A stretch of 64,000 bases of DNA from Solibacillus isronensis (GCF_023715405.1 NZ_JAMBOC010000002.1:124001-188000); one strand, 5' to 3'. Positions 1-10,042 are shown, counted from the stretch's first letter. The notes: generated by a model from the letters alone, not told the origin. A program made the numbers and translations.

Positions 1-2
1 GT

Positions 3-401
3 GATTTCGGTGATGATCAGCTTGGTGCTTCAATTGCCCGCGATATGATTGCGCAAGGTGCGGATTATATTTATCCCGCTGCCGGCTTCACAGGGGTCGG
101 CTCTATTTTGGCGGCACAGGAATCCGGTGTACATGCATTCGGTGTGGACAGCGATCAGTTTTTCCTTGCTGAGGATACGATTGTTTCTTCAATGCTAAAA
201 CAGGTCGATACTGCTGTTTATCAGGCAATTAAAGAAATTGCGGAAACAGGGACACTTTCAGAAAAAGATAATGTGCTTGGCATTAAAGAAAATGGTGTTA
301 GTCTTGCACCAATCCGTGTCGTGAATTTAACTGCGCAGGAACAAAAGCAAATTGATCAGTTACAGCAGGAAATTTCGGACGGCCAAGTGACGATTAAGTA
401 G
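3..401 (+). CDS. BMP-family ABC transporter lipoprotein, 3' end (partial)
   Basis: This is the C-terminal part of a basic-membrane-protein (BMP/Med/PnrA) substrate-binding protein. The frame is open from the window edge, and the first in-frame ATG at 45 is internal. Visible family signatures are the [10 protein letters not shown] stretch at the edge, [13 protein letters not shown], and GVDSDQ, which in this family line the nucleoside pocket. Members bind purine nucleosides outside the membrane for an ABC importer. The permease and ATPase genes are not in view; the next gene, 19 bp downstream, is a chemoreceptor. Family assignment is firm, ligand is inference. Confidence 0.8.
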   Translation, partial: DFGDDQLGASIARDMIAQGADYIYPAAGFTGVGSILAAQESGVHAFGVDSDQFFLAEDTIVSSMLKQVDTAVYQAIKEIAETGTLSEKDNVLGIKENGVSLAPIRVVNLTAQEQKQIDQLQQEISDGQVTIK

Positions 402-420
402 AAGGAAGGATCGTACAACA

Positions 421-2070
421 GTGAAATTAAAACAGAAAATATTAATGTTAGCATTGTTACCGCTGCTTTTAGCTGTCTGTATTATCGGCTATAATATTAG
501 CCAGCTTATGAGCCTGAACGCATCAACGGAAGAAGTCGTGGATTCCTTAGTTGCCGTTGAGGAATTAAACAGCTCAGTTCAAAGCCTGCAAAAATCATTG
601 AGCGTCTATTCGATCAATGTATCCGAAAACAATAAATATAATATTGAAACGGATTTAGCGCGAACTGAGGAAGTTTATAACAATCTGAAAGGCAGTTTTT
701 CAACAGAACGCCAACGTCAAATTAGTGCACAGTTTGAAGAAAAGTTCGCAAAAATTTCCGAAGCGACTGCCGCTTCCCTACAGGAAACAAATGTTGCGGA
801 AATTAAGCGTCAATCCCAGCGTACACGAGGAATCGTTAATGATGTAATCGAGTTGAAACGTGATGTGAGCGCAAACTATACTGCGATGCAGCAAGAGCTT
901 GGTAATAAAATAAACGCGATTACATGGATCTCCATTATTTCCGCTATCGCACTTATAATCGTAAGTGTCGTGTCGGCACTATATTTCACAAACAAAATTG
1001 TTGGCCGCATCAGTCGATTAACAACAGGTGCAAAAGAAATTGCTGCCGGGAATTTAAATGTGCAGTTTGAAGATCAGGAAGCTGATGATGAAGTTGGTGA
1101 ATTACAGACTTCATTCCGCCAGATGACCGGTAACTTAAAGGAAATCATTACGCATGTTTCTGACAGTTCTGATCAGGTTGCAGCATCTGCCGAGGAGCTG
1201 ATGGCCAGTGCCGATGAAACAATGCTTGGTACAGAACTGATCTCCACTTCCATTCAAAATGTTTCGGACGCAGCAGATAAGCAAAAAGAAATGTCGAGCT
1301 CCTCTGCTGCCTTTGCGCAAAAAGTATTGGAAGAAGCTGAAGAAATCGCGAATCAGGCAAATCAGGCGACAGCACTTTCTATTTCAACCAATGAGAAAAT
1401 CGAAAAAGGTTCGGTGTATGTAGAAAACACCGTGTCTCAAATGAACCTCATTCAATCAACAGTAGAAGAAACAGCAGATTCGTTAACACTTCTTGCTAGC
1501 CGTACGACTGAGATTGTGAATATATTAAAGCTTGTACAGGATATTTCCGACCAGACGAACCTGCTTGCACTGAATGCTGCAATTGAAGCAGCGCGTGCAG
1601 GTGAAGCAGGTAAAGGCTTTGCCGTTGTCGCGGATGAAGTGAAGAAATTATCTGAGCAGACGAAGCAGTCCGTATCCGATATTTCGCGCATTGCCGCTGA
1701 AATTGAAAACGATACGACTACCACCGTTTCGTCAATCCAGCAAGTGAAAGACCGCGTCAATGCGGGAATCACGATTTCGCACGATACGAAGGCAACGTTT
1801 GATGAAATTCTTGTTATTATCGGTCAAGTACAAGCTCAGGTAAACGAGATTACCGCTGTATCTGACAGCATTCATTCGAAAATGGAATCTGTGTCAGAGC
1901 AATCACTTGAGATGGCGTCGGTTTCTGAAACTACAGCAGATAATGCCGTTTCGGTCGCATCCGCTTCAGAAGAGCAGCTTGCATCGATGTCCGAAGTGAA
2001 TACCGCAGCAGGTTCTCTTGCCCACCTTGCCGAAGAACTGCAAGGCATCGTGGCGAAGTTTAGAACTTGA
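421..2070 (+). CDS. Methyl-accepting chemotaxis protein
   Basis: A 549-residue transmembrane chemoreceptor that signals through CheA/CheW. TM1 is near residues 6-28, followed by a short extracytoplasmic helical sensor (about 30-165). TM2 is near 167-190, then a HAMP domain and a long coiled-coil signalling domain. The conserved hairpin tip is intact near 376-412 ([29 protein letters not shown]). It starts with GTG, with GAAGGAAGG a few bases upstream. It follows the BMP lipoprotein gene by 19 bp, so the two could share a transcript; whether the receptor senses that lipoprotein's ligand is only a guess. The ligand is unknown. Confidence 0.93.
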   Translation: MKLKQKILMLALLPLLLAVCIIGYNISQLMSLNASTEEVVDSLVAVEELNSSVQSLQKSLSVYSINVSENNKYNIETDLARTEEVYNNLKGSFSTERQRQISAQFEEKFAKISEATAASLQETNVAEIKRQSQRTRGIVNDVIELKRDVSANYTAMQQELGNKINAITWISIISAIALIIVSVVSALYFTNKIVGRISRLTTGAKEIAAGNLNVQFEDQEADDEVGELQTSFRQMTGNLKEIITHVSDSSDQVAASAEELMASADETMLGTELISTSIQNVSDAADKQKEMSSSSAAFAQKVLEEAEEIANQANQATALSISTNEKIEKGSVYVENTVSQMNLIQSTVEETADSLTLLASRTTEIVNILKLVQDISDQTNLLALNAAIEAARAGEAGKGFAVVADEVKKLSEQTKQSVSDISRIAAEIENDTTTTVSSIQQVKDRVNAGITISHDTKATFDEILVIIGQVQAQVNEITAVSDSIHSKMESVSEQSLEMASVSETTADNAVSVASASEEQLASMSEVNTAAGSLAHLAEELQGIVAKFRT

Positions 2071-2083
2071 TGCTACATGTGCC

Positions 2084-2117
2084 AACCGAAATCCTTTTAT
2101 AGGGTTTCGGTTTTTTT
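2084..2117 (+). terminator. Rho-independent terminator after the first chemoreceptor
   Basis: A CCGAAATCC / GGGTTTCGG stem (one T-G wobble) with a short loop is followed by TTTTTTT, just after the stop codon at 2070. Confidence 0.8.
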
Positions 2118-2118
2118 G

Positions 2119-2305
2119 TTGGGGTGGGTCTACTAGAAGAGTTACAACTGATATTAGAAGATCCTAATTCGTTATTAGAACATTCACCACCTTTATTAGC
2201 ACATCTCGGATACTTATTACAACTGACACTTATATTAGAAAATAAGACTTTTTTAGATAACTTTTCGCTATATTAGAACATCCCGGCAATTTATTAGAAT
2301 CTAAC
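2119..2305 (+). repeat. Phased TTATTAGAA element, full copy 1 (nine cores)
   Basis: Nine TTAGAA-like cores start at 2133, 2154, 2175, 2196, 2217, 2235, 2253, 2273 and 2294 (steps 21,21,21,21,18,18,20,21). A G-rich leader (GGGGTGGG) precedes the first core. Sequence between cores differs from unit to unit. The rest of the 2071-2502 gap, from about 2306, is very AT-rich, and I see no further gene in it. It should hold the promoter of the chemoreceptor starting at 2503, but I could not pick out a convincing one. Confidence 0.85.
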
Positions 2306-2502
2306 CTCTGCAATTCACCCTCATCCATAGAAATGTTATATGACAAAATTCCCTGCTTAAACCATAATAAATTTTACTTAATTCCAAAACTTCATTTTAA
2401 GCCTAAATAACTACCTATCACCTATAAAATTAGTCTTAAGTACTTTAAATTTAAACCGAAGTTATAAATATATTTTAACTATGAATTCGGAGGAAAATAA
2501 AT

Positions 2503-4188
2503 ATGAATATTGGAAAGAAACTGTTCGGTAGCTTTGGTATCGTTATTCTAATTCTCATTTTTCTTTCAATTTTTTCTGTCATTAAAATGACTGAAATTGA
2601 TGAGGATTATTCGTATGTAATCGATGGGGCCGTATTTAATGCGATGGAATTATCGGCAATTCAAAATGCGACATCATTACAGGGACTATATATCCGTTCC
2701 TATGTTTTACGCCAAGATCCAACTGATATAGAAAGACTTACTACTCAAAGAGAAACAATTGCAGAAAAAATCGGTGAAATCGAAGGATTATTTAGAACCG
2801 CTAAAATGCAGGAACAATTAAGCATATTAAAAGAACAACAAGCTTTATATAACGGCTATGTAGAAGAAGTAATTGCGTACGTCGATAATGAAGAAACAGA
2901 TAGAGCTTATAATATGTTATTCGAATTCGCTGTACCAGCTAACCGCAATATTCAGCAAACAATCAATGGTATGGTTGATTTCCAAAAGGAACAGATGAAC
3001 ACTACTAGTAAGGAAACAACTGAAAGCGCAAATATAATTAAAATTTCGCTTATTACAATTGCTGTGATAGGTACACTCATTGCAGTTGCTTTAGCCATCT
3101 ACATTACACTCAGCATTACCCGTCCATTACGCAGATTAACAAATACTGCAAATGTGATAGCGAATGGGGATTTACGCGAGGAAGATATTCATGTTAAATC
3201 AAAAGATGAGATTAGAGACCTTGCGACTGCCTTTAATGCAATGAAAGCCAATCTTGCCAGCTTGATCAGTAATGTATCATTAAACGTTTCAAGTACAACA
3301 GCAGCTTCTGAACAGCTGGCGAGCAGTACCGATGAAGTATCTGCAGCTTCTGCTGATATTGCAAAACGTGTGGAAACTGTTGCTGAAGGCGGTAGTAACG
3401 CTGCAGCAATCGGCAATGATTGTGCTGTTGCTATGGATGAGACAGCTCAAGGTGTAAGCCGAATCGCTGAAGCCGCGCAAGTATTGAACTCACATGCGAT
3501 GGACATGCAGACAATTGCTGGAGAAGGCGGTCATACATTACAGACAGCTGAACAGCAAATGTCGGTTATTCAGCAGTCTTCTTATGAAACAAAAGAAAAA
3601 ATTAAACAGCTGAGCAGACAATCTGCCGAGATCGAGAACATTACAAAAGTGATTACGGATATTACAGATCAGACAAACCTGCTTGCTCTAAATGCAGCAA
3701 TTGAAGCGGCCCGTGCAGGAGAACATGGTAAAGGGTTTGCCGTTGTTGCTGACGAAGTGCGCAAACTTGCTGAGCAATCGAAAAGCTCGGCATCGCAAAT
3801 TGCCGGCTTAACATCTACGATTCAAGCAGATACGAGAGAAGTTGAAGAAAGCGTTAATGCAACAGCTCAAAATGTTGATCAGGGTGTTATTTACTTACAA
3901 AATGCGCAAGTTTCATTTAATCATATTGTCGGATCGATCACAGAGATGACTTCTCAAATTCAAGAAGTGTCTGCATCATCCGAACAAATTTCCGCAAGTA
4001 CTGAGGAAGTTGCAGCATCTATTGCTGAAATGGCTCATGCAGCTAACGGAGCTGCCGGTGAGATTGGCATTGTCCTATCAGCAGTTGAAGAACAAACTGC
4101 CACTATGCAGGAAATTAACGCTGTCGCCCAATCATTGAGCGTAGGCGCTGTCGGAGTTCAAGAACAAATCAACGAATTTAAAGTGTAA
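2503..4188 (+). CDS. Methyl-accepting chemotaxis protein (4HB-type sensor)
   Basis: A 561-residue chemoreceptor. TM1 is near 8-29, followed by an all-helical extracytoplasmic domain of the four-helix-bundle type (about 30-180). TM2 is near 184-206, then HAMP and the coiled-coil signalling domain. The CheA/CheW-binding tip is intact ([29 protein letters not shown], near 389-425). An AGGAGG-like site lies 8-9 bases before the ATG. It is a clear paralogue of the preceding receptor, but the sensor domains are unalike, so they should detect different signals. It has its own terminator and looks monocistronic. Confidence 0.94.
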   Translation: MNIGKKLFGSFGIVILILIFLSIFSVIKMTEIDEDYSYVIDGAVFNAMELSAIQNATSLQGLYIRSYVLRQDPTDIERLTTQRETIAEKIGEIEGLFRTAKMQEQLSILKEQQALYNGYVEEVIAYVDNEETDRAYNMLFEFAVPANRNIQQTINGMVDFQKEQMNTTSKETTESANIIKISLITIAVIGTLIAVALAIYITLSITRPLRRLTNTANVIANGDLREEDIHVKSKDEIRDLATAFNAMKANLASLISNVSLNVSSTTAASEQLASSTDEVSAASADIAKRVETVAEGGSNAAAIGNDCAVAMDETAQGVSRIAEAAQVLNSHAMDMQTIAGEGGHTLQTAEQQMSVIQQSSYETKEKIKQLSRQSAEIENITKVITDITDQTNLLALNAAIEAARAGEHGKGFAVVADEVRKLAEQSKSSASQIAGLTSTIQADTREVEESVNATAQNVDQGVIYLQNAQVSFNHIVGSITEMTSQIQEVSASSEQISASTEEVAASIAEMAHAANGAAGEIGIVLSAVEEQTATMQEINAVAQSLSVGAVGVQEQINEFKV

Positions 4189-4194
4189 AATTTA

Positions 4195-4228
4195 AGACGC
4201 AAAAGCTGTAAAATCAGCTTTTGCGTCT
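4195..4228. terminator. Terminator between chemoreceptor and DUF3243 gene
   Basis: A perfect 14-bp stem, AGACGCAAAAGCTG / CAGCTTTTGCGTCT, with a 6-base loop lies directly after the chemoreceptor stop. It could serve both converging genes. Confidence 0.85.
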
Positions 4229-4268
4229 ATTTGTATTATTGGATTCTACTAAACTCTAATCCAACGAA

Positions 4269-4574
4269 TTAATCTGCTTGTACCATTTTCACTAGCACAC
4301 TTGCCAATGCTTTCTTTTCGCTTTCATCTGCTACTTTCCATAATTCCTGCAGCACTTTTTCTTCACTGTTTCGAGGTTCTTCGTTTTTAGCTAAATGCTC
4401 CGCTACAAACTTGGCGCCTTTTGCCAACATGTCATCGCTCAAACCTAGTCGTTCACCTTTAGCAAGCTGGTCGTTCAAATAGCTTTTGAACGTTGAAAAG
4501 CTTTCTAAAATCTGATCTTTTTTCTCTGGAGATAATTCATCAAGTTTCTTGTTAATGTTATTCATTTCACTCAT
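4269..4574 (-). CDS. DUF3243 family protein (YmfJ-like)
   Basis: A 101-residue soluble, charged, helical protein. The C-terminal half (KVLQELWKVADESEKKALASVLVKMVQ) matches the DUF3243 family, known from B. subtilis YmfJ. Length is close to the family norm. The function of the family is not established. AGGAGG precedes the ATG and the gene stands alone. Confidence 0.85.
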   Translation of the reverse strand: MSEMNNINKKLDELSPEKKDQILESFSTFKSYLNDQLAKGERLGLSDDMLAKGAKFVAEHLAKNEEPRNSEEKVLQELWKVADESEKKALASVLVKMVQAD

Positions 4575-4704
4575 TTTGTAATTCCTCCTAGATTGTGTTT
4601 TGGCGTTCCCCTAACAATTACCCGCCTCATTTGTGATTAAACTTTATTTCATAAAAAATCTTCTAAATAAAAATTATTATACATAATATAACTATCATTG
4701 CTAA

Positions 4705-4747
4705 AAAACGGGTACCGCTTCACCTGTTAGTGAGCAGTACCCGTTTT
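4705..4747 (-). terminator. Terminator of the BCCT transporter gene
   Basis: An imperfect long stem (AACGGGTAC...GTACCCGTT, plus an inner GCTTCAC / GTGAGC stem) lies just past the BCCT stop codon on the minus strand, with a T-run following in that direction. Confidence 0.8.
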
Positions 4748-4752
4748 ACGAT

Positions 4753-6315
4753 TTATTTTTTGGGTTTATTTTCAGTTTTTTCGATATGCTCCATAATTCG
4801 TTTATGACGACGGACATCCCGCTTCGTAATAGGAATGACTTCATGTCGGATCATTTTGAAGAAGGAAACAATGAGTAAGAGCATGACGACAGTAAATGGA
4901 AGGGCTGATATGAGTGAAGCTGTTTGCAAAGCTTCGAGCCCGCCTGAAAACAATAGTACACTTGCAATCGCAGCAATTAAAACACCCCAAATTACTTTTA
5001 ATCGATTATGAGGGTTCATCGTCCCTTTATCCGTCATGCTTGCCATAATAAATGTCGCTGTATCCCCTGATGTAATAAGGAAAATAACAATTAAAACAAT
5101 CCCTAATATCGAGGCGATCGTTGTTAACGGAAGCTGTTCCAGCATTAGAAATAATGCGACAGTCAAATCAGTATCAACTGCTTCGGCAATTGTTGTGCCT
5201 TTGTTCAAATCAAAGTAAAGTGCTGAACCGCCAAATACCGCAATCCAGAAACAAGAAATAACCGGCGGAATGATTAAAACGCCGACGATAAATTCACGAA
5301 TTGTACGCCCTCTCGATACACGTGCTACGAACGATCCGACAAAAGGTGACCAGGCAATCGCCCACGCCCAATAGAAAATTGTCCAATCCTTCACCCACGT
5401 TCCCCCTGCATACGGCTGCAAACGTAGGCTATACTGTACGAAATTCGTAATATAATCACTGATTGCTAAAACGAAACTTTCCAATATGAAAACTGTAGGG
5501 CCTGTAACAAAAACAAATACTAGTAAAATCAAGGCTAAGTACATGTTTACATTACTTAATATACGAATCCCCTTTTGCAGGCCGCTTATAGAAGATGCCA
5601 TATATCCAATGAAAACTACACCTATAATTGCTAGCTGTACCCAAATTGAAATCGGTGTGTTAAAGACGGCATTTAAACCGCCGTTTGTTTGTAAAACACC
5701 TAATCCGATTGACGTGGCAACACCCATTACTGTAGCAATAACAGCCAATATATCAACTGTATTTTTAATGCCCTGATTTGTTCCTGTGACAGGCTCTAAC
5801 GCTGTAGATATTAACAAATCTCTTTTTTTATTGAACTGCATATAGGCCATAACTAACCCAATGATCGCAAATACGGACCATTGGCTAATCCCCCAGTGGA
5901 AAAAGGCATAGCCCATTGCGAGACGGGCAGCATCCGTTGTTTGCGCCTGGACATCGTTAAATGGTGTTTTAAAGTAATGACTCATCGGCTCGGCCACACC
6001 CCAGAAAACTAACCCAATTCCAAGGCCCCCTGCAAATAACAGTGCAATCCATGTATGGAATTTAAATTCCGGTTGTGCATCTTTTCCTCCTAAACGGATT
6101 TTCCCGTACTTGGAAATAGCCAGCACTAAAAGAAATACAATAATAATAAAAACGGAGAGCAAGTAAAACCAGCCAAAATAGTCGGTCGTCAAACCAAATA
6201 AATATGTAGCAACATTACTGAAGGTTTCTGGTGCAATGCTTCCAAAAATAACACAGATTAATATAAATACTGCTGAAACTGTAAATACAGTATTCGAAAA
6301 ATATTTCCCTTTCAT
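4753..6315 (-). CDS. BCCT-family betaine/choline/carnitine transporter
   Basis: A 520-residue, 12-TM secondary transporter. Members take up compatible solutes such as glycine betaine, driven by sodium or proton gradients. Family marks are FAGGLGIGLVFWGVAEPMSHY in the early helices and the aromatic stretch YWAWAIAWSPFVGSFVAR, which contains the Trp-rich betaine-binding site. A charged C-terminal tail (KRDVRRHKRIMEHIEK) resembles osmosensing tails of the family. B. subtilis OpuD and BetP are the closest described types; the actual substrate cannot be read from sequence. Confidence 0.92.
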   Translation of the reverse strand: MKGKYFSNTVFTVSAVFILICVIFGSIAPETFSNVATYLFGLTTDYFGWFYLLSVFIIIVFLLVLAISKYGKIRLGGKDAQPEFKFHTWIALLFAGGLGIGLVFWGVAEPMSHYFKTPFNDVQAQTTDAARLAMGYAFFHWGISQWSVFAIIGLVMAYMQFNKKRDLLISTALEPVTGTNQGIKNTVDILAVIATVMGVATSIGLGVLQTNGGLNAVFNTPISIWVQLAIIGVVFIGYMASSISGLQKGIRILSNVNMYLALILLVFVFVTGPTVFILESFVLAISDYITNFVQYSLRLQPYAGGTWVKDWTIFYWAWAIAWSPFVGSFVARVSRGRTIREFIVGVLIIPPVISCFWIAVFGGSALYFDLNKGTTIAEAVDTDLTVALFLMLEQLPLTTIASILGIVLIVIFLITSGDTATFIMASMTDKGTMNPHNRLKVIWGVLIAAIASVLLFSGGLEALQTASLISALPFTVVMLLLIVSFFKMIRHEVIPITKRDVRRHKRIMEHIEKTENKPKK

Positions 6316-6446
6316 ATGTTCACCTCTTTAAATACATTGAAGAGAAATTACCCATATTATGCTATTTCAAAACATCCTTACCATGAATGTTACTATCTTT
6401 CTATAATTATTTTGGTGATACTCATTAGATTTACCACTAATTTTTA

Positions 6447-7193
6447 TTATTTTCCAAAATACCATGCCGACGCATTCGAATATAAAATCTTATCGCTAGC
6501 CTGTTCATCGAAAAGTTGCTGGATCAGTGTAATATCAGCAACCTCAAATGGCCTTTTTGCCCGGGTTGACGGCAAGTCCGTTCCGAACATCAGTGCATCC
6601 GGGTTAATGCTGTATACCTCCTGCAGTGCTTTTTGTACATTCAATTCGACACGGCCAAAACCTGTCGCTTTCACACGAACCCCTTTATCGACCAGCTTCA
6701 GTAAATGCGGCAGCCCTTCTTCGGATAACCCTAAATGATCGATGGAGATCGCCGGTAATTTTTCAATTGTTGCAGCTATTTCAGGCAGTTCTTTCGCATC
6801 AATATACAGCTCGCTATGCCAGCCGACCAATTCATGCACACGTCTTGCAAAATAATCAAGCTTCGATAAATCTTCCGAGCCTCCGCGTTTAATGTTAAAG
6901 CGCAATGCTCTCACTCCACTTTTGTGCAGTGCTTCAATTTCTTCGTCGGACACCGTATACGGCAATTGGGTTACGCCGCAAAATGCCGGTCCAAGTTTCT
7001 TCAATGAATGCAGTAAATATGTCTGGTCAAATCCTTGAAATGAGCCCGAAACAATTGCTCCGCCTTTAATTGATAGATCTTTTGTTTCCTTATTGTAAGC
7101 TGCAACGTCATAGCTTGGCGGCATATACCCCTGACTTTCAATAATCGGAAACTGATAATCGATAATATGAAAATGTGCATCAAAAATTCTCAT
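6447..7193 (-). CDS. Amidohydrolase-family TIM-barrel hydrolase
   Basis: A 248-residue protein of the amidohydrolase_2 (PF04909) type. It starts with the metal-binding strand DAHFHI and carries later family marks: IDHLGLS (metal His) and MFGTDLPSTR (catalytic Asp region). Relatives include TatD-unlike 2-pyrone-4,6-dicarboxylate hydrolases and decarboxylases. It stands alone between a BCCT gene and a repeat element, so context gives no substrate. The ATG follows a clear GGGGG-rich ribosome-binding site. Confidence 0.85.
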   Translation of the reverse strand: MRIFDAHFHIIDYQFPIIESQGYMPPSYDVAAYNKETKDLSIKGGAIVSGSFQGFDQTYLLHSLKKLGPAFCGVTQLPYTVSDEEIEALHKSGVRALRFNIKRGGSEDLSKLDYFARRVHELVGWHSELYIDAKELPEIAATIEKLPAISIDHLGLSEEGLPHLLKLVDKGVRVKATGFGRVELNVQKALQEVYSINPDALMFGTDLPSTRAKRPFEVADITLIQQLFDEQASDKILYSNASAWYFGK

Positions 7194-7249
7194 TTCGCTT
7201 CCCCCTTTGTTTTACTATATATTTTTTGTTAAAATATGTCTCTTAAAGA

Positions 7250-7320
7250 AGCGGGGGTTTTATTAGAACAGTTGGTACGGATATTAGAAAGTAGCAGCTG
7301 CTTATTAGAAGATTCGAGAT
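7250..7320 (+). repeat. Phased TTATTAGAA element, short copy (three cores)
   Basis: TTAGAA cores start at 7263, 7284 and 7305, exactly 21 bp apart, after a GCGGGGG leader. The first spacer begins with AGTT three bases after the core, like the first unit of the full copies, so this looks like a full element with inner units deleted. An in-frame ATG at 7236 opens a 28-codon reading frame through it, judged fortuitous. The 7194-7571 gap also holds an SDR remnant and its terminator. Confidence 0.75.
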
Positions 7321-7386
7321 GAATGGTTATGACAAAAGACGAAAATCCTACTGTTACGGATTCAATTGGAAAACTGTTGAACCGGT

Positions 7387-7458
7387 GATGACTCCAGCTA
7401 TTCAACAGCATCAGAGTTTGTAATTGATGGCGGTTTGACAGCCAACCGGTACGGGTGA
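7387..7458 (+). pseudogene. Remnant of a short-chain dehydrogenase gene (3' end only)
   Basis: The frame from 7387 to the TGA at 7456-7458 reads DDSSYSTASEFVIDGGLTAN plus three residues, the standard C-terminus of classical SDR enzymes. Just upstream, in another frame (about 7365-7383), KTVEP resembles the GKTVEPEEI stretch that normally lies ~20 residues earlier, so an internal deletion is likely. The Rossmann and catalytic parts are gone. A strong terminator still follows, as expected for a once-expressed gene. A short TTATTAGAA element abuts the broken end. Confidence 0.7.
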
Positions 7459-7471
7459 ACGAATAATTAAA

Positions 7472-7526
7472 AAACCGGATCATTTTGGGGCGCTTTATCG
7501 AGCGTCAAAATGGTTCGGTTTTATTT
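7472..7526 (+). terminator. Terminator of the decayed SDR gene
   Basis: A long stem (AAACCG..CATTTTG..GCGCT paired with AGCG..CAAAATG..CGGTTT) is followed by TTTATTTTT. Confidence 0.75.
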
Positions 7527-7571
7527 TTAGGCAAGCTAGTACTTGCCGTTTATTTAATTGAATGGGAGGGA

Positions 7572-8090
7572 TTACGCCATCCAAGAATGATTTTTTCGAA
7601 GGTAACTCACTGTTTCTTTATTGAAAACCCGTTTATCATTCCGGTAATTCGTGCGCTGTTTGGATTTTTCATATAAATAGCGTTCTTCGATTGTTTCCGG
7701 ATAAACTTGTGGAATTTTAGTAGGTTGCCCGGCTGAATCAAGCGCTATAAATGTAAAATAGGAAATTGCCGCAATCTTGCTTTCTCCTGTCCGCATATTT
7801 TCGGCATGCACTTTTATAAACACTTCCATCGAGCTCGTCCCCGTCCAAACTACAAATGACTCGAAGGTAACGGCTTCTTCCGGACGGATCGGTGTTAAAA
7901 ATTCTACTGTATCAACCGATGCCGTGACACATTCTCGTCTGCTATGCTTTGCCGCAGATATTGAGGCTACTTGGTCCATATCGCTCAACAGCCTGCCACC
8001 AAACAAAGTATTATGATTATTAAAATCATTCGGGAATACCCGACTTGAACGAATGACTCTTGAAGCATTACAAGGTTTTGACTCTTCCAT
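7572..8090 (-). CDS. Acyl-CoA thioesterase, hot-dog fold (YkhA-like)
   Basis: A 172-residue hot-dog thioesterase that hydrolyses acyl-CoA to free acid and CoA. The ...NHNTLFGGRLLSDMDQVASISA stretch holds the family Asn/Asp and the GG turn of the BFIT/YkhA (COG1607) group. I start at the ATG at 8090 (MEESKPC) because GGAG lies ~10 bases before it. A longer frame from 8150 adds a basic stretch with no family match and no good ribosome site. It is a single gene. Substrate chain length is unknown. Confidence 0.9.
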   Translation of the reverse strand: MEESKPCNASRVIRSSRVFPNDFNNHNTLFGGRLLSDMDQVASISAAKHSRRECVTASVDTVEFLTPIRPEEAVTFESFVVWTGTSSMEVFIKVHAENMRTGESKIAAISYFTFIALDSAGQPTKIPQVYPETIEERYLYEKSKQRTNYRNDKRVFNKETVSYLRKNHSWMA

Positions 8091-8234
8091 TTTTATATCA
8101 TCTCCAACGGATATTTTTCTAAATTTTCTAAAAATTACTTTGTTGACCATAATAAATCATTCTATTTGAAGAATCAATGTAAATTTAAATTATTTTATAC
8201 TGCCTATTACATTCGATGGGCGATTAATTGATTC

Positions 8235-8310
8235 GATTGGGGGTGGGATTTTAGTTAGAAGTTTTGTGTGGATATTAGAACATTTTACGTTTTATTAGAA
8301 CAACCGGGGA
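8235..8310 (+). repeat. Phased TTATTAGAA element, short copy (three cores)
   Basis: Cores start at 8255, 8275 and 8295 (steps of 20) after a GGGGGTGGG leader nearly identical to that of the copy at 2119. It lies between the thioesterase gene and the lipoprotein gene, whose terminator follows directly. Confidence 0.75.
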
Positions 8311-8314
8311 GCCT

Positions 8315-8348
8315 AAAAAAAAGACTGTAAGGAATTGACCTTACAGTC
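8315..8348 (-). terminator. Terminator of the LprI-like lipoprotein gene
   Basis: A perfect GACTGTAAGG / CCTTACAGTC stem with a 6-base loop is followed on the minus strand by a run of eight T. Confidence 0.85.
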
Positions 8349-9083
8349 CTATTTCATATACAAATCGACTAATTGATAGCATCGCTCTTTTGTTAACTGA
8401 GCTTGAGTGCTTTCATATTGTAGTGTTTCCATTGATCCGCCTTTATATTGTAATGCGTCCTCTGTTGCCTTTTCGTCGCGATATTCCAGCCAGTCACGCT
8501 GCTCTTCTCTTAGTTTGCTCATGTCATTAGGTGGCAAGGTTTTCTTTAGATCTGCGTAGATTTCATTTAATAGCATATCCCATTTCGAGAATATTTCTCC
8601 CTCTGCTGCTGTCATTTCTACTTGTATCCCTTGATCAAAAATTTGATCAAAAATTTCATCAAACTCTTTCACACTTTTTTCTACATCTGCTAATTTAGCG
8701 AGGTACTTTTCCTTCAAGCTGACAGATGGATCTTCGGGTTCTCCAGGCGGGGGATTTCCTTCTTCGTCCCCGTTCGCGGAATTTTGTTCAAAGCTTTCTC
8801 TGATGCTCTTATTAATTTCCGTTTCGGCTTCTACAACCATGCCTTCAAGCTCTTTTTTTAAATTGTTGTCCAATGCCGGATTTTCCAGCAGTGAGTGTGC
8901 TTTTTCCAAAACACGGTCCCAATCGGCCTGACTCTTTGCTTCCTTTACTTCATTGAATTCTTGAAGTTGTGCAGACAAAACCTTTGTTTCTTCATCGGCT
9001 AAACTATTTTCCTCAATCAATGTTAATGCTCCGCAGCCGGCCAGCAATAAGCAAGCAGTAAACATTCCTACTAATTTCTTCAT
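8349..9083 (-). CDS. Lipoprotein with LprI/DUF1311 C-terminal domain
   Basis: A 244-residue exported lipoprotein. The N-terminus (KKLVGMFTACLLLAGC) is a lipoprotein signal with lipobox LAGC, Cys17. A charged linker with GEEG/PPPGEPEDP follows. The C-terminal ~90 residues (LREEQRDWLEYRDEKA...) match the LprI/DUF1311 fold, known from lysozyme-inhibitor-type proteins. It lies 19 bp downstream of the truncated histidine kinase with its own GAGAGGGG site, so the two were probably one operon. Function in this organism is unknown. Confidence 0.8.
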   Translation of the reverse strand: MKKLVGMFTACLLLAGCGALTLIEENSLADEETKVLSAQLQEFNEVKEAKSQADWDRVLEKAHSLLENPALDNNLKKELEGMVVEAETEINKSIRESFEQNSANGDEEGNPPPGEPEDPSVSLKEKYLAKLADVEKSVKEFDEIFDQIFDQGIQVEMTAAEGEIFSKWDMLLNEIYADLKKTLPPNDMSKLREEQRDWLEYRDEKATEDALQYKGGSMETLQYESTQAQLTKERCYQLVDLYMK

Positions 9084-9102
9084 GTTGTTTCCCCTCTCTC
9101 TA

Positions 9103-9822
9103 TTACAGGCTACTAATTAAGGGCAATTCAATAAAAACTTCTGTACCTTTTCCGTATACGCTATTCACCTCGATTGTCTCGCCGTGCTTTAAAATGATCG
9201 TACGGGAAATCGCTAATCCAAGTCCGGCACCAACGGATTTCACATCGGCTTTATAAAAAGAATTCATAATATGCTGTAGTTGTTCTTCCTTTATTCCAAT
9301 TCCTTCATCCCGAATTATACAAATCGCCTTCCCGTTCGATTCGTATTGCTTAATAACTATTTCGCTGTTATGAGGCGAAAATTTAATCGCATTTTCGATT
9401 GTATTCAATAAAACTTGCCGGATTTTATCTTCATCGGCGTAAATAGAAACTGGGTTACTATTCAGTTTCATGCGGATATTCTTTTCATTTGCTTTACTTT
9501 GCAACTGTAATGTTACTTCTTCAACCAGTGTCGCATAGGCAAACTTTGTCAGGAGTAGCTCAATGCGGTTTGACTCATATCTTGAGAAATTCAGAAGATC
9601 CTCCACCAATTTTATGAGGCGATCAGATTCACTGTTGATCATCCGTAAACCAAAGTTGATTTCTTTTTCCGTTAAGCCTTCTGGTGACTCCAGCATTTCA
9701 GCCCATCCTTTTATTCCTGTCAGCGGTGTCCGAAGTTCATGGGAAATTGAGGAGATGAAATCATTTTTTAACTGGTCCGTTTTGACAATCTCATCCGCCA
9801 TATAATTCAGTGTTTTTGACAT
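9103..9822 (-). pseudogene. Sensor histidine kinase lacking its N-terminal sensor half
   Basis: 239 residues remain from the end of the HAMP linker onward. The phosphoacceptor motif SHELRTPLTG and the ATP-binding N, G1 and G2 boxes (NAIKFSP, RDEGIGIKEEQ, GAGLGLAISRTI) all look intact. No transmembrane or sensor region precedes them. The frame stays open upstream to about 9900 (FDFFYIYYHRLKEGSVKYSE reads like a TM end plus HAMP) and then hits a stop. No response regulator gene is nearby. The break lies ~75 bp from the siderophore Fur box, as if the locus had replaced the missing part. It could still make a soluble kinase. Confidence 0.7.
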
Positions 9823-9973
9823 TTCGCTGTATTTTACAGATCCCTCTTTAAGTCTATGATAATAAATATAAAAAAAGTCGAAAGAACCAGAGCGCTTGGT
9901 CTAATTGAATCAAATTGTTCATCAATTGTTGACGAGTAATCGTTTAAGGAGTAGCATAGCCGTTACAGTATAT

Positions 9974-10004
9974 TGATAATGATTATCAATATCAATATTG
10001 ATAT
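9974..10004 (+). promoter_or_regulatory. Fur operator of the dhbE operon
   Basis: A perfect 7-1-7 Fur site, TGATAATGATTATCA (9974-9988), overlaps a second perfect palindrome ATATCAATATTGATAT (9989-10004), about 40 bp before the dhbE start. Iron-Fur should shut off the rightward siderophore operon. A possible promoter upstream is TTGACG (9929) with TAGCAT (9952). Confidence 0.85.
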
Positions 10005-10042
10005 GTTGATAATTAAAGATTTATTATAGGAGGTTTCAGCCC

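Noticed and set aside
2119..2305. CRISPR array
   Set aside because: Cores are only ~9-11 bp, spacing is 17-21 bp, there are no cas genes, and similar arrays recur at eight places.
6316..6738. 140-residue plus-strand ORF
   Set aside because: Mostly antisense to the amidohydrolase gene, with a composition unlike real proteins here.
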